A stretch of 22,162 nucleotides of DNA from NCBI GenBank assembly GCA_050116575.1, contig JASFOJ010000073.1, positions 1 to 22,162 on the forward strand, in the 5' to 3' direction. The translations under genes were made by a program, and so were the position numbers. Source of the stretch: JAKEGK01 sp050116575 (lineage in GTDB: Bacteria > Pseudomonadota > Gammaproteobacteria > SZUA-152). Below, piece after piece: positions 1 through 7,210 of the stretch. The notes beneath the pieces were generated by a model. The model was not told the origin of the DNA. It was given only the letters and a program-made list of their open reading frames with translations, and searched no databases. How positions within the stretch are numbered: position 1 is the stretch's first letter; each line of letters opens with the position of its first letter.

Positions 1-23
1 CATCTAGTATATTATAAAACACA

Positions 24-692
24 ATGCACTACCTTCATTACGTGAAAACGCTTTGGCTACCGGCAGCCTTGTTGGCGCTAGGAATCATGGGCGTCATTGT
101 GGCCACAACTGCTGACATTGACTGGCAACAGACGATAAACCTGGCCAGAGGTTGTACTCAAAATTGGTGGATGGCTCCAGCGTTGATGATATTACAAATC
201 GTGCTCTATACCTTTACCTTGCCGGGCTCATTGATACTTTGGATTGTGGCGCCGCTTTATCCACCTGTCACCGGTACTATTATTTTAGTGACAGGCAGTA
301 CGCTCGGCGCATTGACGGCCTACCTGTTCGCGCAATGGAAAATCCTGGGTTCGGCTAAATGGATCCAGAAAAGTAAAATTTACAACCTGTTAAACAACCA
401 CGGCGATTTTCTTACGCTGTGCGCATTACGTACTATGCCTAACTTCCCGCATTCTGTCATTAACTATGGATCAGGCCTGTTGCGAATACCAATTGTGCCG
501 TTTCTAGTATCAACGGTCATTGGATTGTCATTAAAGAGTTTTCTCTATTGTAAGGCGATTTACAGTGCCGTCTCGGCAACAAACCTGTCAGAAATCATCA
601 GGTTAAATACACTGGGACCGCTCATTGTTGTGACGCTACTAGTGGTGGCGGCCGAATATCTACGCCTTCGCTGGTGGCGTTCACATCGCTAG
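24..692 (+). CDS. VTT-domain (TVP38/TMEM64-type, DedA-like) inner-membrane protein
   Basis: The 222-residue product is strongly hydrophobic, with predicted membrane segments near residues 8-28, 48-66, 72-103, 145-180 and 195-213. The stretch around residues 135-157 (LRTMPNFPHSVINYGSGLL) matches the conserved core of VTT/SNARE-associated proteins: an Arg and Pro, then an Asn followed by a small-residue turn before the next helix. Family members act in the cytoplasmic membrane and have been linked to lipid scrambling or transport, but no substrate can be read here. An in-frame TAA at 15-17 makes ATG 24 the first possible start. There is no clear Shine-Dalgarno sequence, only an AT-rich run (TATTATAAAA) that could be a promoter at the window edge. 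The gene stands alone, about 200 nt ahead of the next one. The family call is fairly secure, the function is not. Confidence 0.75.
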   Translation: MHYLHYVKTLWLPAALLALGIMGVIVATTADIDWQQTINLARGCTQNWWMAPALMILQIVLYTFTLPGSLILWIVAPLYPPVTGTIILVTGSTLGALTAYLFAQWKILGSAKWIQKSKIYNLLNNHGDFLTLCALRTMPNFPHSVINYGSGLLRIPIVPFLVSTVIGLSLKSFLYCKAIYSAVSATNLSEIIRLNTLGPLIVVTLLVVAAEYLRLRWWRSHR

Positions 693-892
693 TTGAATTG
701 AGGTTGCCGGTATTCATTTAAACAATGCATATAAAGAGATAAGACAACCTACAAAGAAGATGCCATAAGTTCCAGATTATCGTAAAAAACATCACTGGTT
801 ATGTTTTTCAAAAAAAATTTAAAAATCACAAAAAAGCAAAGCAACTCGCCGAAAGATCTATTAATATAATGTATAGTAACATGGAGCAGTAA
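693..892. other. AT-rich intergenic spacer with a small hairpin
   Basis: This spacer contains no credible ORF. It holds an AT-rich inverted repeat, AAAAACAT at 785-792 and ATGTTTTT at 801-808 with an 8-nt loop, followed by long A runs. The stem has almost no GC and is not followed by a T run beyond the stem, so it is at best a weak terminator for the upstream membrane protein gene. Confidence 0.4.
865..870 (+). promoter_or_regulatory. Candidate -10 box for the GNAT gene
   Basis: A perfect TATAAT lies 23-28 nt before the first possible start codon (TTG 893). No good -35 hexamer sits 16-18 nt upstream (the bases are near CAACTC), and there is no extended -10 TG. If used, the leader would be about 15-20 nt and would just contain the GGAG at 883-886. 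In AT-rich DNA such a box can occur by chance. Confidence 0.35.
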
Positions 893-1492
893 TTGCAAAT
901 GGATATACGAAAAGCCACGCCTGATGATTGCCGATTTATCGCAGAACTTGCCTTAATTGCAGGAGAAGGTATTCCAGCTTATTTCTGGAAACAATCACGA
1001 AAAAATGGTGAAGATATTATTGACGTCGGCGCACGAAATGCAGCATCTGAATCTGAAAATTTTTCCTATCGAAATACCCGTCTCGCCATTATCGATGGCA
1101 ATATTGCCGGAATGCTGCTGGCCTACCGGTTACCCAACGCGGAACATACTGAAACCCTGGAAGACTTTCCGGAATTCATCCGTCCTTTAATCGAGCTGGA
1201 ACAATGCGTTCCAGACAGTTTTTACATCAACATGCTGTCCGCCTACCCTGAATTCAGGAATAGAGGTATTGGAACAGCGCTCATGTCCATAGTAGACAAA
1301 CTTGCCATCGAAGCGGGATGCGACACAATTAGTGTTGAAGTTTTTGAACAAAATGAAGGAGCTTTAAGGCTTTACCAACGCCTGGGCTACAATATCGTTG
1401 AACATCGCGAGGTCATTCCACACCCTTGCCATCCGTATCAAGGAAAGATATTTTTAATGACAAAAGATGTCAATTCCGAAAACGAAGCTTAG
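893..1492 (+). CDS. GNAT-family N-acetyltransferase
   Basis: The 199-residue product is a single GNAT domain. Motif A, which binds the acetyl-CoA pyrophosphate, is RNRGIGTAL at residues 122-130 and is preceded by the beta-4 strand YINMLSAYPEF. Motif B is NEGALRLYQRLGY at residues 154-166, the usual C-terminal helix and strand. The N-terminal half (IRKATPDDCRFIAELA) is the typical first strand and helix. The acceptor substrate cannot be inferred. Start choice is uncertain: TTG 893 lies 6 nt after GGAG (883-886), whereas ATG 899 lies 12 nt after it and would drop two residues. The gene has its own probable -10 box, is followed by a convergent gene, and shows no functional link to its neighbours. 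Confidence 0.85.
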   Translation: MQMDIRKATPDDCRFIAELALIAGEGIPAYFWKQSRKNGEDIIDVGARNAASESENFSYRNTRLAIIDGNIAGMLLAYRLPNAEHTETLEDFPEFIRPLIELEQCVPDSFYINMLSAYPEFRNRGIGTALMSIVDKLAIEAGCDTISVEVFEQNEGALRLYQRLGYNIVEHREVIPHPCHPYQGKIFLMTKDVNSENEA

Positions 1493-1583
1493 CTAAAAAA
1501 TCATAACTGAAAAATCAACAAACATCAGTCCGCGGTGCTCTATTGCATAGAACCCGGGTATAAGACGCAATTAAAAAACGCAG

Positions 1584-2090
1584 TTATCGAGACCAACTGC
1601 CCCGCATGACACCGTCTTTATCAACATATTGTTCTTCGGCGCTACCCTGATAAGCATCCTGTATCGCATGAATGATGGCACTCGTAATATGGAAATCAGT
1701 CAATTCCAATGTAACACCACCATCGTCCTGCTTTAGACTCATGATACGCTGCAACGGATGCCCGGATTTTTCTTTTGCCTCAATATTGTGGATAAGCCCC
1801 ACAATTTCCTGCTGGTGATCGCTAAAGAATTCACCGGATATAGTTACTATGCCGGCGGGGGCGCGATCGTGTATCCGCTGGCAGGCAGGACACAAGTGTT
1901 TATACGCGTCGGGCCGGGCCGCCCCCCACTGCCAACGACCTTGTTCAAACACCGCACCGCAACCGGTGCAGGTACTGGGCTCGGGATACTTGCCACGGCT
2001 TTGATAGGGGTCTTCGTTACGTTCACCGTAGGCGCGTTCGTCTTTCGGGTGTTGACGCATATAATCGGATTGCTTGCGGCGTGCAGTCAT
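1584..2090 (-). CDS. Zinc-ribbon protein resembling the BCAM0308 family
   Basis: This small soluble protein of 168 residues has a highly charged N-terminus (residues 1-35) followed by a four-cysteine zinc ribbon: C41-x2-C44 (PSTCTGCGAVFEQGRW) and C67-x2-C70 (LCPACQRIHD). A C-terminal half then carries HPLQRIMSL and an AIQDAYQG segment. From memory this order matches the family NCBI calls BCAM0308, whose biochemical role is not established. I cannot verify the match without a search. It starts at ATG 2090 after an AGGAA, 78 nt downstream of the groEL stop on the same strand with no obvious terminator between, so the two are probably co-transcribed. That placement suggests, but does not show, a role in stress or protein quality control. 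Confidence 0.65.
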   Translation of the reverse strand: MTARRKQSDYMRQHPKDERAYGERNEDPYQSRGKYPEPSTCTGCGAVFEQGRWQWGAARPDAYKHLCPACQRIHDRAPAGIVTISGEFFSDHQQEIVGLIHNIEAKEKSGHPLQRIMSLKQDDGGVTLELTDFHITSAIIHAIQDAYQGSAEEQYVDKDGVMRGSWSR

Positions 2091-2168
2091 AATTTATTCC
2101 TGTTATCGATAGTAAGTTTATACAAATAAAAAAGCTGTGGATGTTTATCAACATTGTGCAAAGCCAGA

Positions 2169-3797
2169 TTACATCTCTCCCATGGGGGGATAATGCGGAG
2201 CGGCTTGCTCTTGTTCAGGGACATCGGCAATCATGGCTTCCGTGGTAATCATCAGCCCGGCGATAGAAGCGGCGTTTTGCAGCGCAACCCGAACCACCTT
2301 GGTGGGATCTAAAATACCCATTTCTATCATGTCATCAAACTGGTCCGTTTGTGCATTGTATCCATAGTTGCCACTTCCATCTTTGACGTTCGCCAACACC
2401 ACTGACGGTTCCTTGCCGGCATTGATAACAATCTCCCTGAGCGGTTGTTCAATGGCGTGCAACACAATGCGGATACCAACATCCTGGTCGTGGTTTTCAC
2501 CGTGCAGCGATTTTTGTTCCACTGCCTGGAGCGCCCGGATCAGCGCGACACCACCGCCCGGTACAACGCCTTCTTCCACCGCAGCACGTGTGGCATGTAA
2601 CGCATCTTCCACGCGGTCTTTCTTTTCCTTCATGGCCACTTCCGTTGCGGCGCCGACTTTAATAACCGCGACGCCACCAGCCAGTTTGGCCACGCGTTCC
2701 TGTAGTTTTTCCTTGTCATAATCCGATGTTGCGTCATCGATTTCGTTGCGCAACTGGGTAACACGAGCCTTGATATCATTTTCATCACCGTGACCGCCGA
2801 CAATGGTGGTATCCTCCTTGGTAAGGACCACCCGGTTGGCAACACAAAGATCCTGCAACGAAACCTTGTCCAGGGTCATTCCGGTTTCTTCTGAGACAAC
2901 AACGCCCCCGGTAACGATCGCCAGATCCTGCAGCATGGCCTTGCGGCGGTCGCCGAAACCGGGCGCTTTCACCGCCGCGACTTTTAGTATGCCGCGGATG
3001 GCATTAACCACCAGGGTCGCCAGCGCTTCGCCTTCCACATCTTCGGCAACAATCAGTAACGGTTTATTGGTTTTGGCTACGCCTTCGAGTAACGGCAGCA
3101 AATCATGAATGCCCGATATCTTTTTGTCATACAGCAGGATATAAGGCTCTTCCAGTTCCACATCCATCGCTTCGGGCTTATTAATGAAATAAGGTGATAG
3201 ATAACCGCGATCAAATTGCATGCCTTCCACCACATCCAGCTGGTTTTCCATGCCGGAACCTTCTTCTACCGTTATGACGCCTTCCTTGCCGACCTTGTCC
3301 ATGGCGTCCGCGATAATTTGCCCGATCTCCGCTTCCAGGTTGGCCGATATGGTCCCTACCTGGGCAATAGACTTGCTGGTTTCGCAGGGAATGGACATAT
3401 TTTTCAATTCATCGACCACCGCATCCGTGGCTTTATCGATGCCCCGCTTCAGATCCATGGGATTCATCCCCGCCGTGACCGCCTTAATGCCTTCGGTGAA
3501 CATGTGCTGCGCCAATACCGTTGCCGTGGTAGTACCATCGCCCGCCAGTTCGGACGTATGCGCCGCCACTTCTTTCACCATCTGGGCACCCATGTTTTCA
3601 AACTCGTCCTCCAACTCAATATCCTTGGCCACTGAAACCCCGTCCTTGGTTATCGCCGGAGCGCCATAGGGTTTTTTCATCACCACGTTGCGCCCCTTGG
3701 GACCCAGCGTCGCCTTGACCGCCTGCGCCAGGATGCCGGCACCCCGGGCCATGCGGGCCCTGGCATCACTGCCAAATAGGATTTGTTTCGCTGTCAT
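2169..3797 (-). CDS. groL: Chaperonin GroEL (60 kDa), without an adjacent groES
   Basis: GroEL forms the double-ring ATP-dependent folding chamber in the cytoplasm. The 542-residue product is collinear with family members over its whole length. Visible motifs are LGPKGRNVV (about 31-39), ITKDGVSVA with the conserved Asp, the ATP-binding GDGTTTATVLA (about 86-96), the second hinge and equatorial segment EDALHATRAAVEEG with the catalytic Asp, and GGGVALIR. The tail is unusual: it ends PHYPPMGEM instead of the Gly-Gly-Met repeats typical of group I chaperonins. The start ATG 3797 follows GGGAG at 6-nt spacing. No groES precedes it in the 310-nt leader, and I see no CIRCE element (TTAGCACTC-N9-GAGTGCTAA). 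It is therefore likely an accessory copy that depends on a groES encoded elsewhere. The gene symbol is secure at family level; which paralogue it is cannot be decided here. Confidence 0.95.
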   Translation of the reverse strand: MTAKQILFGSDARARMARGAGILAQAVKATLGPKGRNVVMKKPYGAPAITKDGVSVAKDIELEDEFENMGAQMVKEVAAHTSELAGDGTTTATVLAQHMFTEGIKAVTAGMNPMDLKRGIDKATDAVVDELKNMSIPCETSKSIAQVGTISANLEAEIGQIIADAMDKVGKEGVITVEEGSGMENQLDVVEGMQFDRGYLSPYFINKPEAMDVELEEPYILLYDKKISGIHDLLPLLEGVAKTNKPLLIVAEDVEGEALATLVVNAIRGILKVAAVKAPGFGDRRKAMLQDLAIVTGGVVVSEETGMTLDKVSLQDLCVANRVVLTKEDTTIVGGHGDENDIKARVTQLRNEIDDATSDYDKEKLQERVAKLAGGVAVIKVGAATEVAMKEKKDRVEDALHATRAAVEEGVVPGGGVALIRALQAVEQKSLHGENHDQDVGIRIVLHAIEQPLREIVINAGKEPSVVLANVKDGSGNYGYNAQTDQFDDMIEMGILDPTKVVRVALQNAASIAGLMITTEAMIADVPEQEQAAPHYPPMGEM

Positions 3798-4107
3798 CGT
3801 ACTCTCCCGTTGCCGGTAACCGCACCAGATACTGGGTGCGTGGTAGCTATGTTCCGGATTTATTTATGATATGACGATTTCCCGGATTGTCCTTGTCACA
3901 GGTCATGTTTCCATGGTTAATTTTTATCTATCCACCCAACCAATTTTAGCCGGACCAATACATCCATTGATCAATTTCAATGCGCCGCGGGTCATATTGA
4001 AATGTCATAGCAGTCTGAGGCTGCGATACGCGTGCCGGCTCATCAAAACACTTCATACAGCCAACATCACGCATGACTACAAAAACCGAAAAAGGAGGTA
4101 ACGCTGT
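3798..4107. other. Divergent intergenic region between groEL and the moaA-like gene
   Basis: This 310-nt region must carry the promoters of two divergent genes. I found no convincing sigma-70 or heat-shock promoter pair on either strand. A hairpin lies in the groEL leader (CGCACCAG 3821-3828 with CTGGGTGCG 3832-3840, loop ATA, one bulged base), 24-43 nt before the groEL start. On the plus strand a strong Shine-Dalgarno AAAGGAGGT (4091-4099) sits 8 nt before ATG 4108. An apparent plus-strand ORF filling the region ends at 4101 and resembles no family I know. Confidence 0.5.
3821..3840 (-). promoter_or_regulatory. Hairpin in the groEL 5' leader
   Basis: An inverted repeat (CGCACCAG, loop ATA, CTGGGTGCG) can form an 8-bp GC-rich stem with one bulged base just upstream of the groEL ribosome binding site. 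It has no T run, so it is not a terminator. It could affect mRNA stability or translation, but nothing in the sequence proves a regulatory role. Confidence 0.3.
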
Positions 4108-5088
4108 ATGGCACTAGTGGATACTTACGGGCGGTCTATCGAATACGTTCGCCTTTCCGTGACCGATCGTTGCGATTTGCGTGGCGACTATTGCCTGCCG
4201 CCGGCCTTCAAGGATTTTGAAGTCCCCGAACACTGACTGACGTTTGAGGAAATAGAACGGATGATTGCCGCGTTCACGCGCCTTGGCACCCGTCGGGTGC
4301 GTATAACCGGCGGCGAACCGCTGGTGCGAAAAAACGTGCCGCAGTTGGCGGACCGCCTCGCTGCCCTGCCCGGCATCAAGGACTTGTCCATGAGCACCAA
4401 CGCCACGCGCCTCAACCGGCTGGCCGGGCCGCTGCGTAAAGCAGGTATAAGCCGGCTTAACGTGAGCCTGGATTCCCTGGACCCGGAGCATTACCGGGCA
4501 ATCACCGGCGGCGGTAAACTGGATAAAGTACTGCAGGGACTGGACGCGGCCAGACACGCCGGCTTTGAGCCCATTAAAATCAATATGGTGGTCATGACAA
4601 ACCGCAATCTCGACGAATTGGAAGACATGGTTGCGTTTTGCTTGCAACAGGGTTTTACCCTGCACTTTATAGAACCCATGCCCATGGGCGGACCCGGCCA
4701 GGCCGCCAGCCGCGACCGGATCAGTTTGCAGGACGTGCGCCGGCAACTGGAACAACGTTATGAGTTGCTGCCGGCCGTTATGAACCATGGCGGACCGGCC
4801 CGTTACGTGCGCGTTGCCGGAACGTCATTGAACATCGGCTTTATCACGCCCATCTCCCAGCACTTTTGCGAAACCTGCAACCGGGTACGGCTCGCCGTGG
4901 ACGGCACCCTGTATTTATGCCTTGGTCAAAATGATAGCGTCAACTTCCGATCAATGTTACGCGAAGGCATCAGCGACCGCGACCTGGAACAGGCAATCCG
5001 CGAGGTGATCGCCCTCAAACCCGAACGTCATTATTTTCGCGAACAACCGAAACACATAGTACGGTTTATGGCGCGAACCGGTGGCTAG
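4108..5088 (+). pseudogene. moaA: MoaA-like GTP 3',8-cyclase with an in-frame TGA and a lost radical-SAM cysteine
   Basis: MoaA is a radical SAM enzyme that starts molybdopterin cofactor synthesis from GTP. The reading frame opens at ATG 4108 after AAAGGAGGT and runs in one frame to TAG 5086-5088, 326 codons, a normal MoaA length. It is broken by TGA at 4234-4236 (codon 43), where related proteins, as I recall them, have Trp before LTFEEIER. The cluster motif CxxxCxxC reads C22-D-L-R-G26-D-Y-C29, so the middle cysteine is Gly (codon GGC, 4183-4185). The rest is well preserved: TGGEPLVRK (about 67-75), RLNVSLDSLD, the second cluster cysteines C254, C257 and C271, and the C-terminal Gly-Gly. 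GAGGA upstream of ATG 4261 could allow reinitiation of a 275-residue product lacking the cluster motif. Two independent single-base lesions argue for recent loss of function. Recoding or sequencing error remain possible. Confidence 0.75.
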
Positions 5089-5193
5089 TCCTTGGCGTGA
5101 TGCGATGAGATGCAATTGTAGGTATTGGCTTGAATTTATCGCCTGCCTTTTAGTCCTGCTTTATCAATAACAAATCAATCCTCACATTAGTGA

Positions 5194-5568
5194 TTAATTA
5201 GCAACGTTAGTAACTACTTCCGGCGGATGTTCCAGGGTCTGGTGCAACGTGCAATGGGAAGCGGCGCGCTGGGCGGCTTTAAGACGGGATTCGGGCAGTC
5301 CCGGCCAATGAATATCCATATCAATATGTTCAACACGAAATGGATCTTCCGAATAGTTCCACTTAACGCTCATGGAAAGATCATCCGTGGAGGCATCCAC
5401 CTGTTCGCCATAGGCGGTTAGTATTGAATAAGTACATACAGCCAATGACGTGGCAAACATTTGCAAGGCGCTGTATTGCAATTGGGGATTAGCCGGCTCT
5501 ATTTCAAATTTGGGATCACCGAACTGGCGGAATTCCAGGTTCTCTTCGTTATGCATTATGATCTTCAT
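5194..5568 (-). CDS. OsmC-family protein (possible thiol peroxidase)
   Basis: The 124-residue product has the OsmC/Ohr fold signature. There is a first cysteine in the central helix (SLAVCTYSIL, C45) and a second in the C-terminal helix (RAASHCTLHQTL, C106), the pair that reduces organic or fatty-acid hydroperoxides in characterised members. It lacks an N-terminal extension and is slightly shorter than classical OsmC. Start ATG 5568 follows GGGAGG closely (4-nt spacing). A GTG at 5586 would add six residues but lies within that Shine-Dalgarno region. It lies 82 nt downstream of the nuoN stop on the same strand with no evident terminator, so it may be read as the last gene of the complex I transcript. 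Detoxifying peroxides beside a respiratory complex would make sense, but this is inference. It converges with the damaged moaA-like gene. Confidence 0.8.
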   Translation of the reverse strand: MKIIMHNEENLEFRQFGDPKFEIEPANPQLQYSALQMFATSLAVCTYSILTAYGEQVDASTDDLSMSVKWNYSEDPFRVEHIDMDIHWPGLPESRLKAAQRAASHCTLHQTLEHPPEVVTNVAN

Positions 5569-5650
5569 TACACCTCCCGATACCACCCGTCTGACTCAAT
5601 CCACACCTTAAAACCAAGAAGGCAACGATTCGCGCTTACTTTTAGAAAGG

Positions 5651-7210
5651 CTATATCATTGCAACAACCGTGTTACGAATAATAGCAATCAGCGCCCCCG
5701 GGAAGATACCGGCCCACAGCAGGATTAACGTCAACACCGTCAACGTCAGCCCGCCGGTTATACCTGCGCTGTAATCCAATGCGGCCTTTTGTGCCGTAAC
5801 TTGTGGCGCGGCATACATGGCGACAACGATGCGAAGATAATAAAACAGGCCGATGGCACTACCCACCACAACAGCAAACACCGGCAGCCACAGCGTATGC
5901 TCAACACCGGCGGCAATGACATAAAATTTTCCCACGAAACCCACGGTCAGCGGAATGCCCGCCAGCGACAACAGCATAATGGTAAATGCACCGGCCAGCC
6001 AGGGATGGTGCCAGAACAAGCCACGGTACTCGGTTATATCCCCGGTCTTAAACGTGGTAAAACCGGATTCCAGCAGCGTGACAATCCCAAAGGCGCCAAG
6101 GTTTGTCACCATATACGCCACTACGAAATAACCGGCCGCTTCGAGGGCCAATGTTTTAGTAGCCAACAACACCAGCAGCAGATAACCCAGATGGGCAATG
6201 GAGGAATATGCCAGCACGCGCTTGATATTGCTTTGCAACAACGCCAGCAAATTTCCAACCAGCATGGTAGCAATGGCCACTGCGCTAACTGAGGTTAGCA
6301 CGGTCGCATATTGCAAGGCGTCGGTTTGAAAAAAATATCGCATCAACACCACAAACATCGCGCCTTTTGATACCGTTGCCACGTAGGCACTAACCGGTGG
6401 CGGTGCGCCCTGGTAGACATCGGGAGTCCACATATGAAACGGCACCAGTGACAATTTGAAACCCACGCCAGTCATCAATAACATCACGCCGGCCACGAAA
6501 TACAACCCCGTTTGCAAATGGCCTGCTGCCAGTTGGCGCGCCAGCCCCTGGAATTCCATGGTGCCGGTTTGTGCGTAGATTAACGCCATGCCGAACAGCA
6601 AAAACGCCGAGGCCAGTGCTGTCAATACCAGGAATTTCACTCCCGCTTCGATAGCGTGGTTGTTGTGAATGGGATAGGCAATCATGGCCAGCAAGGGAAT
6701 ACTGAGCACCTCCAATCCCAGAAAAAACGTCGCGAAATGAGCGCTGCTTACCAGTATGAATGCGCCGAGAGTGGAAACCAGCAACAATATATAAAACTCT
6801 TCCCGGTACACGCCGCGGTCACCGGCGATAGCGTTGGCGGCACCGGCGTTGTTCCCGGGTTGGGATGATTGGCGGTTCTCGATGTCGGCACCGGGAACAG
6901 ATACCCAATTGCGCTCGTTATTTTTGAAATAGCCATAGCTCAACAGGGTCACGGCGATCGCAGCCAGGCAAAACACCGCAATAAAAAACAGACTGTAGTA
7001 ATCCACTTGCAGCAAAGGTGTTACCTGGCGTGGCAGCTGCTGCGTTCCCGCAATGCTAATACACACCAGCGTCGCCGCCAGACCCGCGATGGTCACGAAC
7101 ACAGTTAAACCATGATGTCGGTAAAAGCCGATAACCAGCATTATAACGATGGCCGCCACACTGATCACAATCAGGGGTAATAAGGCGATAATGTCCGCCG
7201 CGTTCATCAT
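5651..7210 (-). CDS. nuoN: NADH-quinone oxidoreductase subunit N
   Basis: NuoN is one of three antiporter-like subunits that move protons in the complex I membrane arm. The 519 residues form about 14 membrane segments. Conserved features are the FFLGLEVLSIP helix with Glu167, Lys192 (EAGVKFLVLTA), the central Lys252 in GVGFKLSLVPFHMWTPDVYQGAP, and KRVLAYSSIAHLGY. A hydrophilic loop at about residues 96-137, rich in Asn, Gly, Ser and Gln, separates the early helices from YREEFYILLL. It makes the protein some 30 residues longer than E. coli NuoN (485 aa). The first ATG (7210) overlaps the nuoM stop as ATGA and is followed at once by a second ATG, with GGGAGG just upstream. Last gene of the nuo set. 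Confidence 0.95.
   Translation of the reverse strand: MMNAADIIALLPLIVISVAAIVIMLVIGFYRHHGLTVFVTIAGLAATLVCISIAGTQQLPRQVTPLLQVDYYSLFFIAVFCLAAIAVTLLSYGYFKNNERNWVSVPGADIENRQSSQPGNNAGAANAIAGDRGVYREEFYILLLVSTLGAFILVSSAHFATFFLGLEVLSIPLLAMIAYPIHNNHAIEAGVKFLVLTALASAFLLFGMALIYAQTGTMEFQGLARQLAAGHLQTGLYFVAGVMLLMTGVGFKLSLVPFHMWTPDVYQGAPPPVSAYVATVSKGAMFVVLMRYFFQTDALQYATVLTSVSAVAIATMLVGNLLALLQSNIKRVLAYSSIAHLGYLLLVLLATKTLALEAAGYFVVAYMVTNLGAFGIVTLLESGFTTFKTGDITEYRGLFWHHPWLAGAFTIMLLSLAGIPLTVGFVGKFYVIAAGVEHTLWLPVFAVVVGSAIGLFYYLRIVVAMYAAPQVTAQKAALDYSAGITGGLTLTVLTLILLWAGIFPGALIAIIRNTVVAMI

Noticed and set aside
785..808. Rho-independent terminator after the VTT-domain gene
   Set aside because: The stem is almost entirely A-T and no T run follows outside the stem, so it would be unstable.
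3798..3880. CIRCE or sigma-32 promoter for groEL
   Set aside because: Neither TTAGCACTC-N9-GAGTGCTAA nor a good CTTGAA/CCCCAT pair is present; only a weak GTGACA-like -35 with poor spacing.
3871..4101. 76-codon plus-strand ORF upstream of the moaA-like gene
   Set aside because: No family resemblance, no ribosome binding site, and it occupies the divergent promoter region.
4234..4236. Selenocysteine recoding of the TGA in the moaA-like gene
   Set aside because: The position corresponds to Trp, not Cys, in relatives as I recall them; the following bases show no obvious SECIS-like hairpin; and the nearby loss of a cluster cysteine argues for decay.
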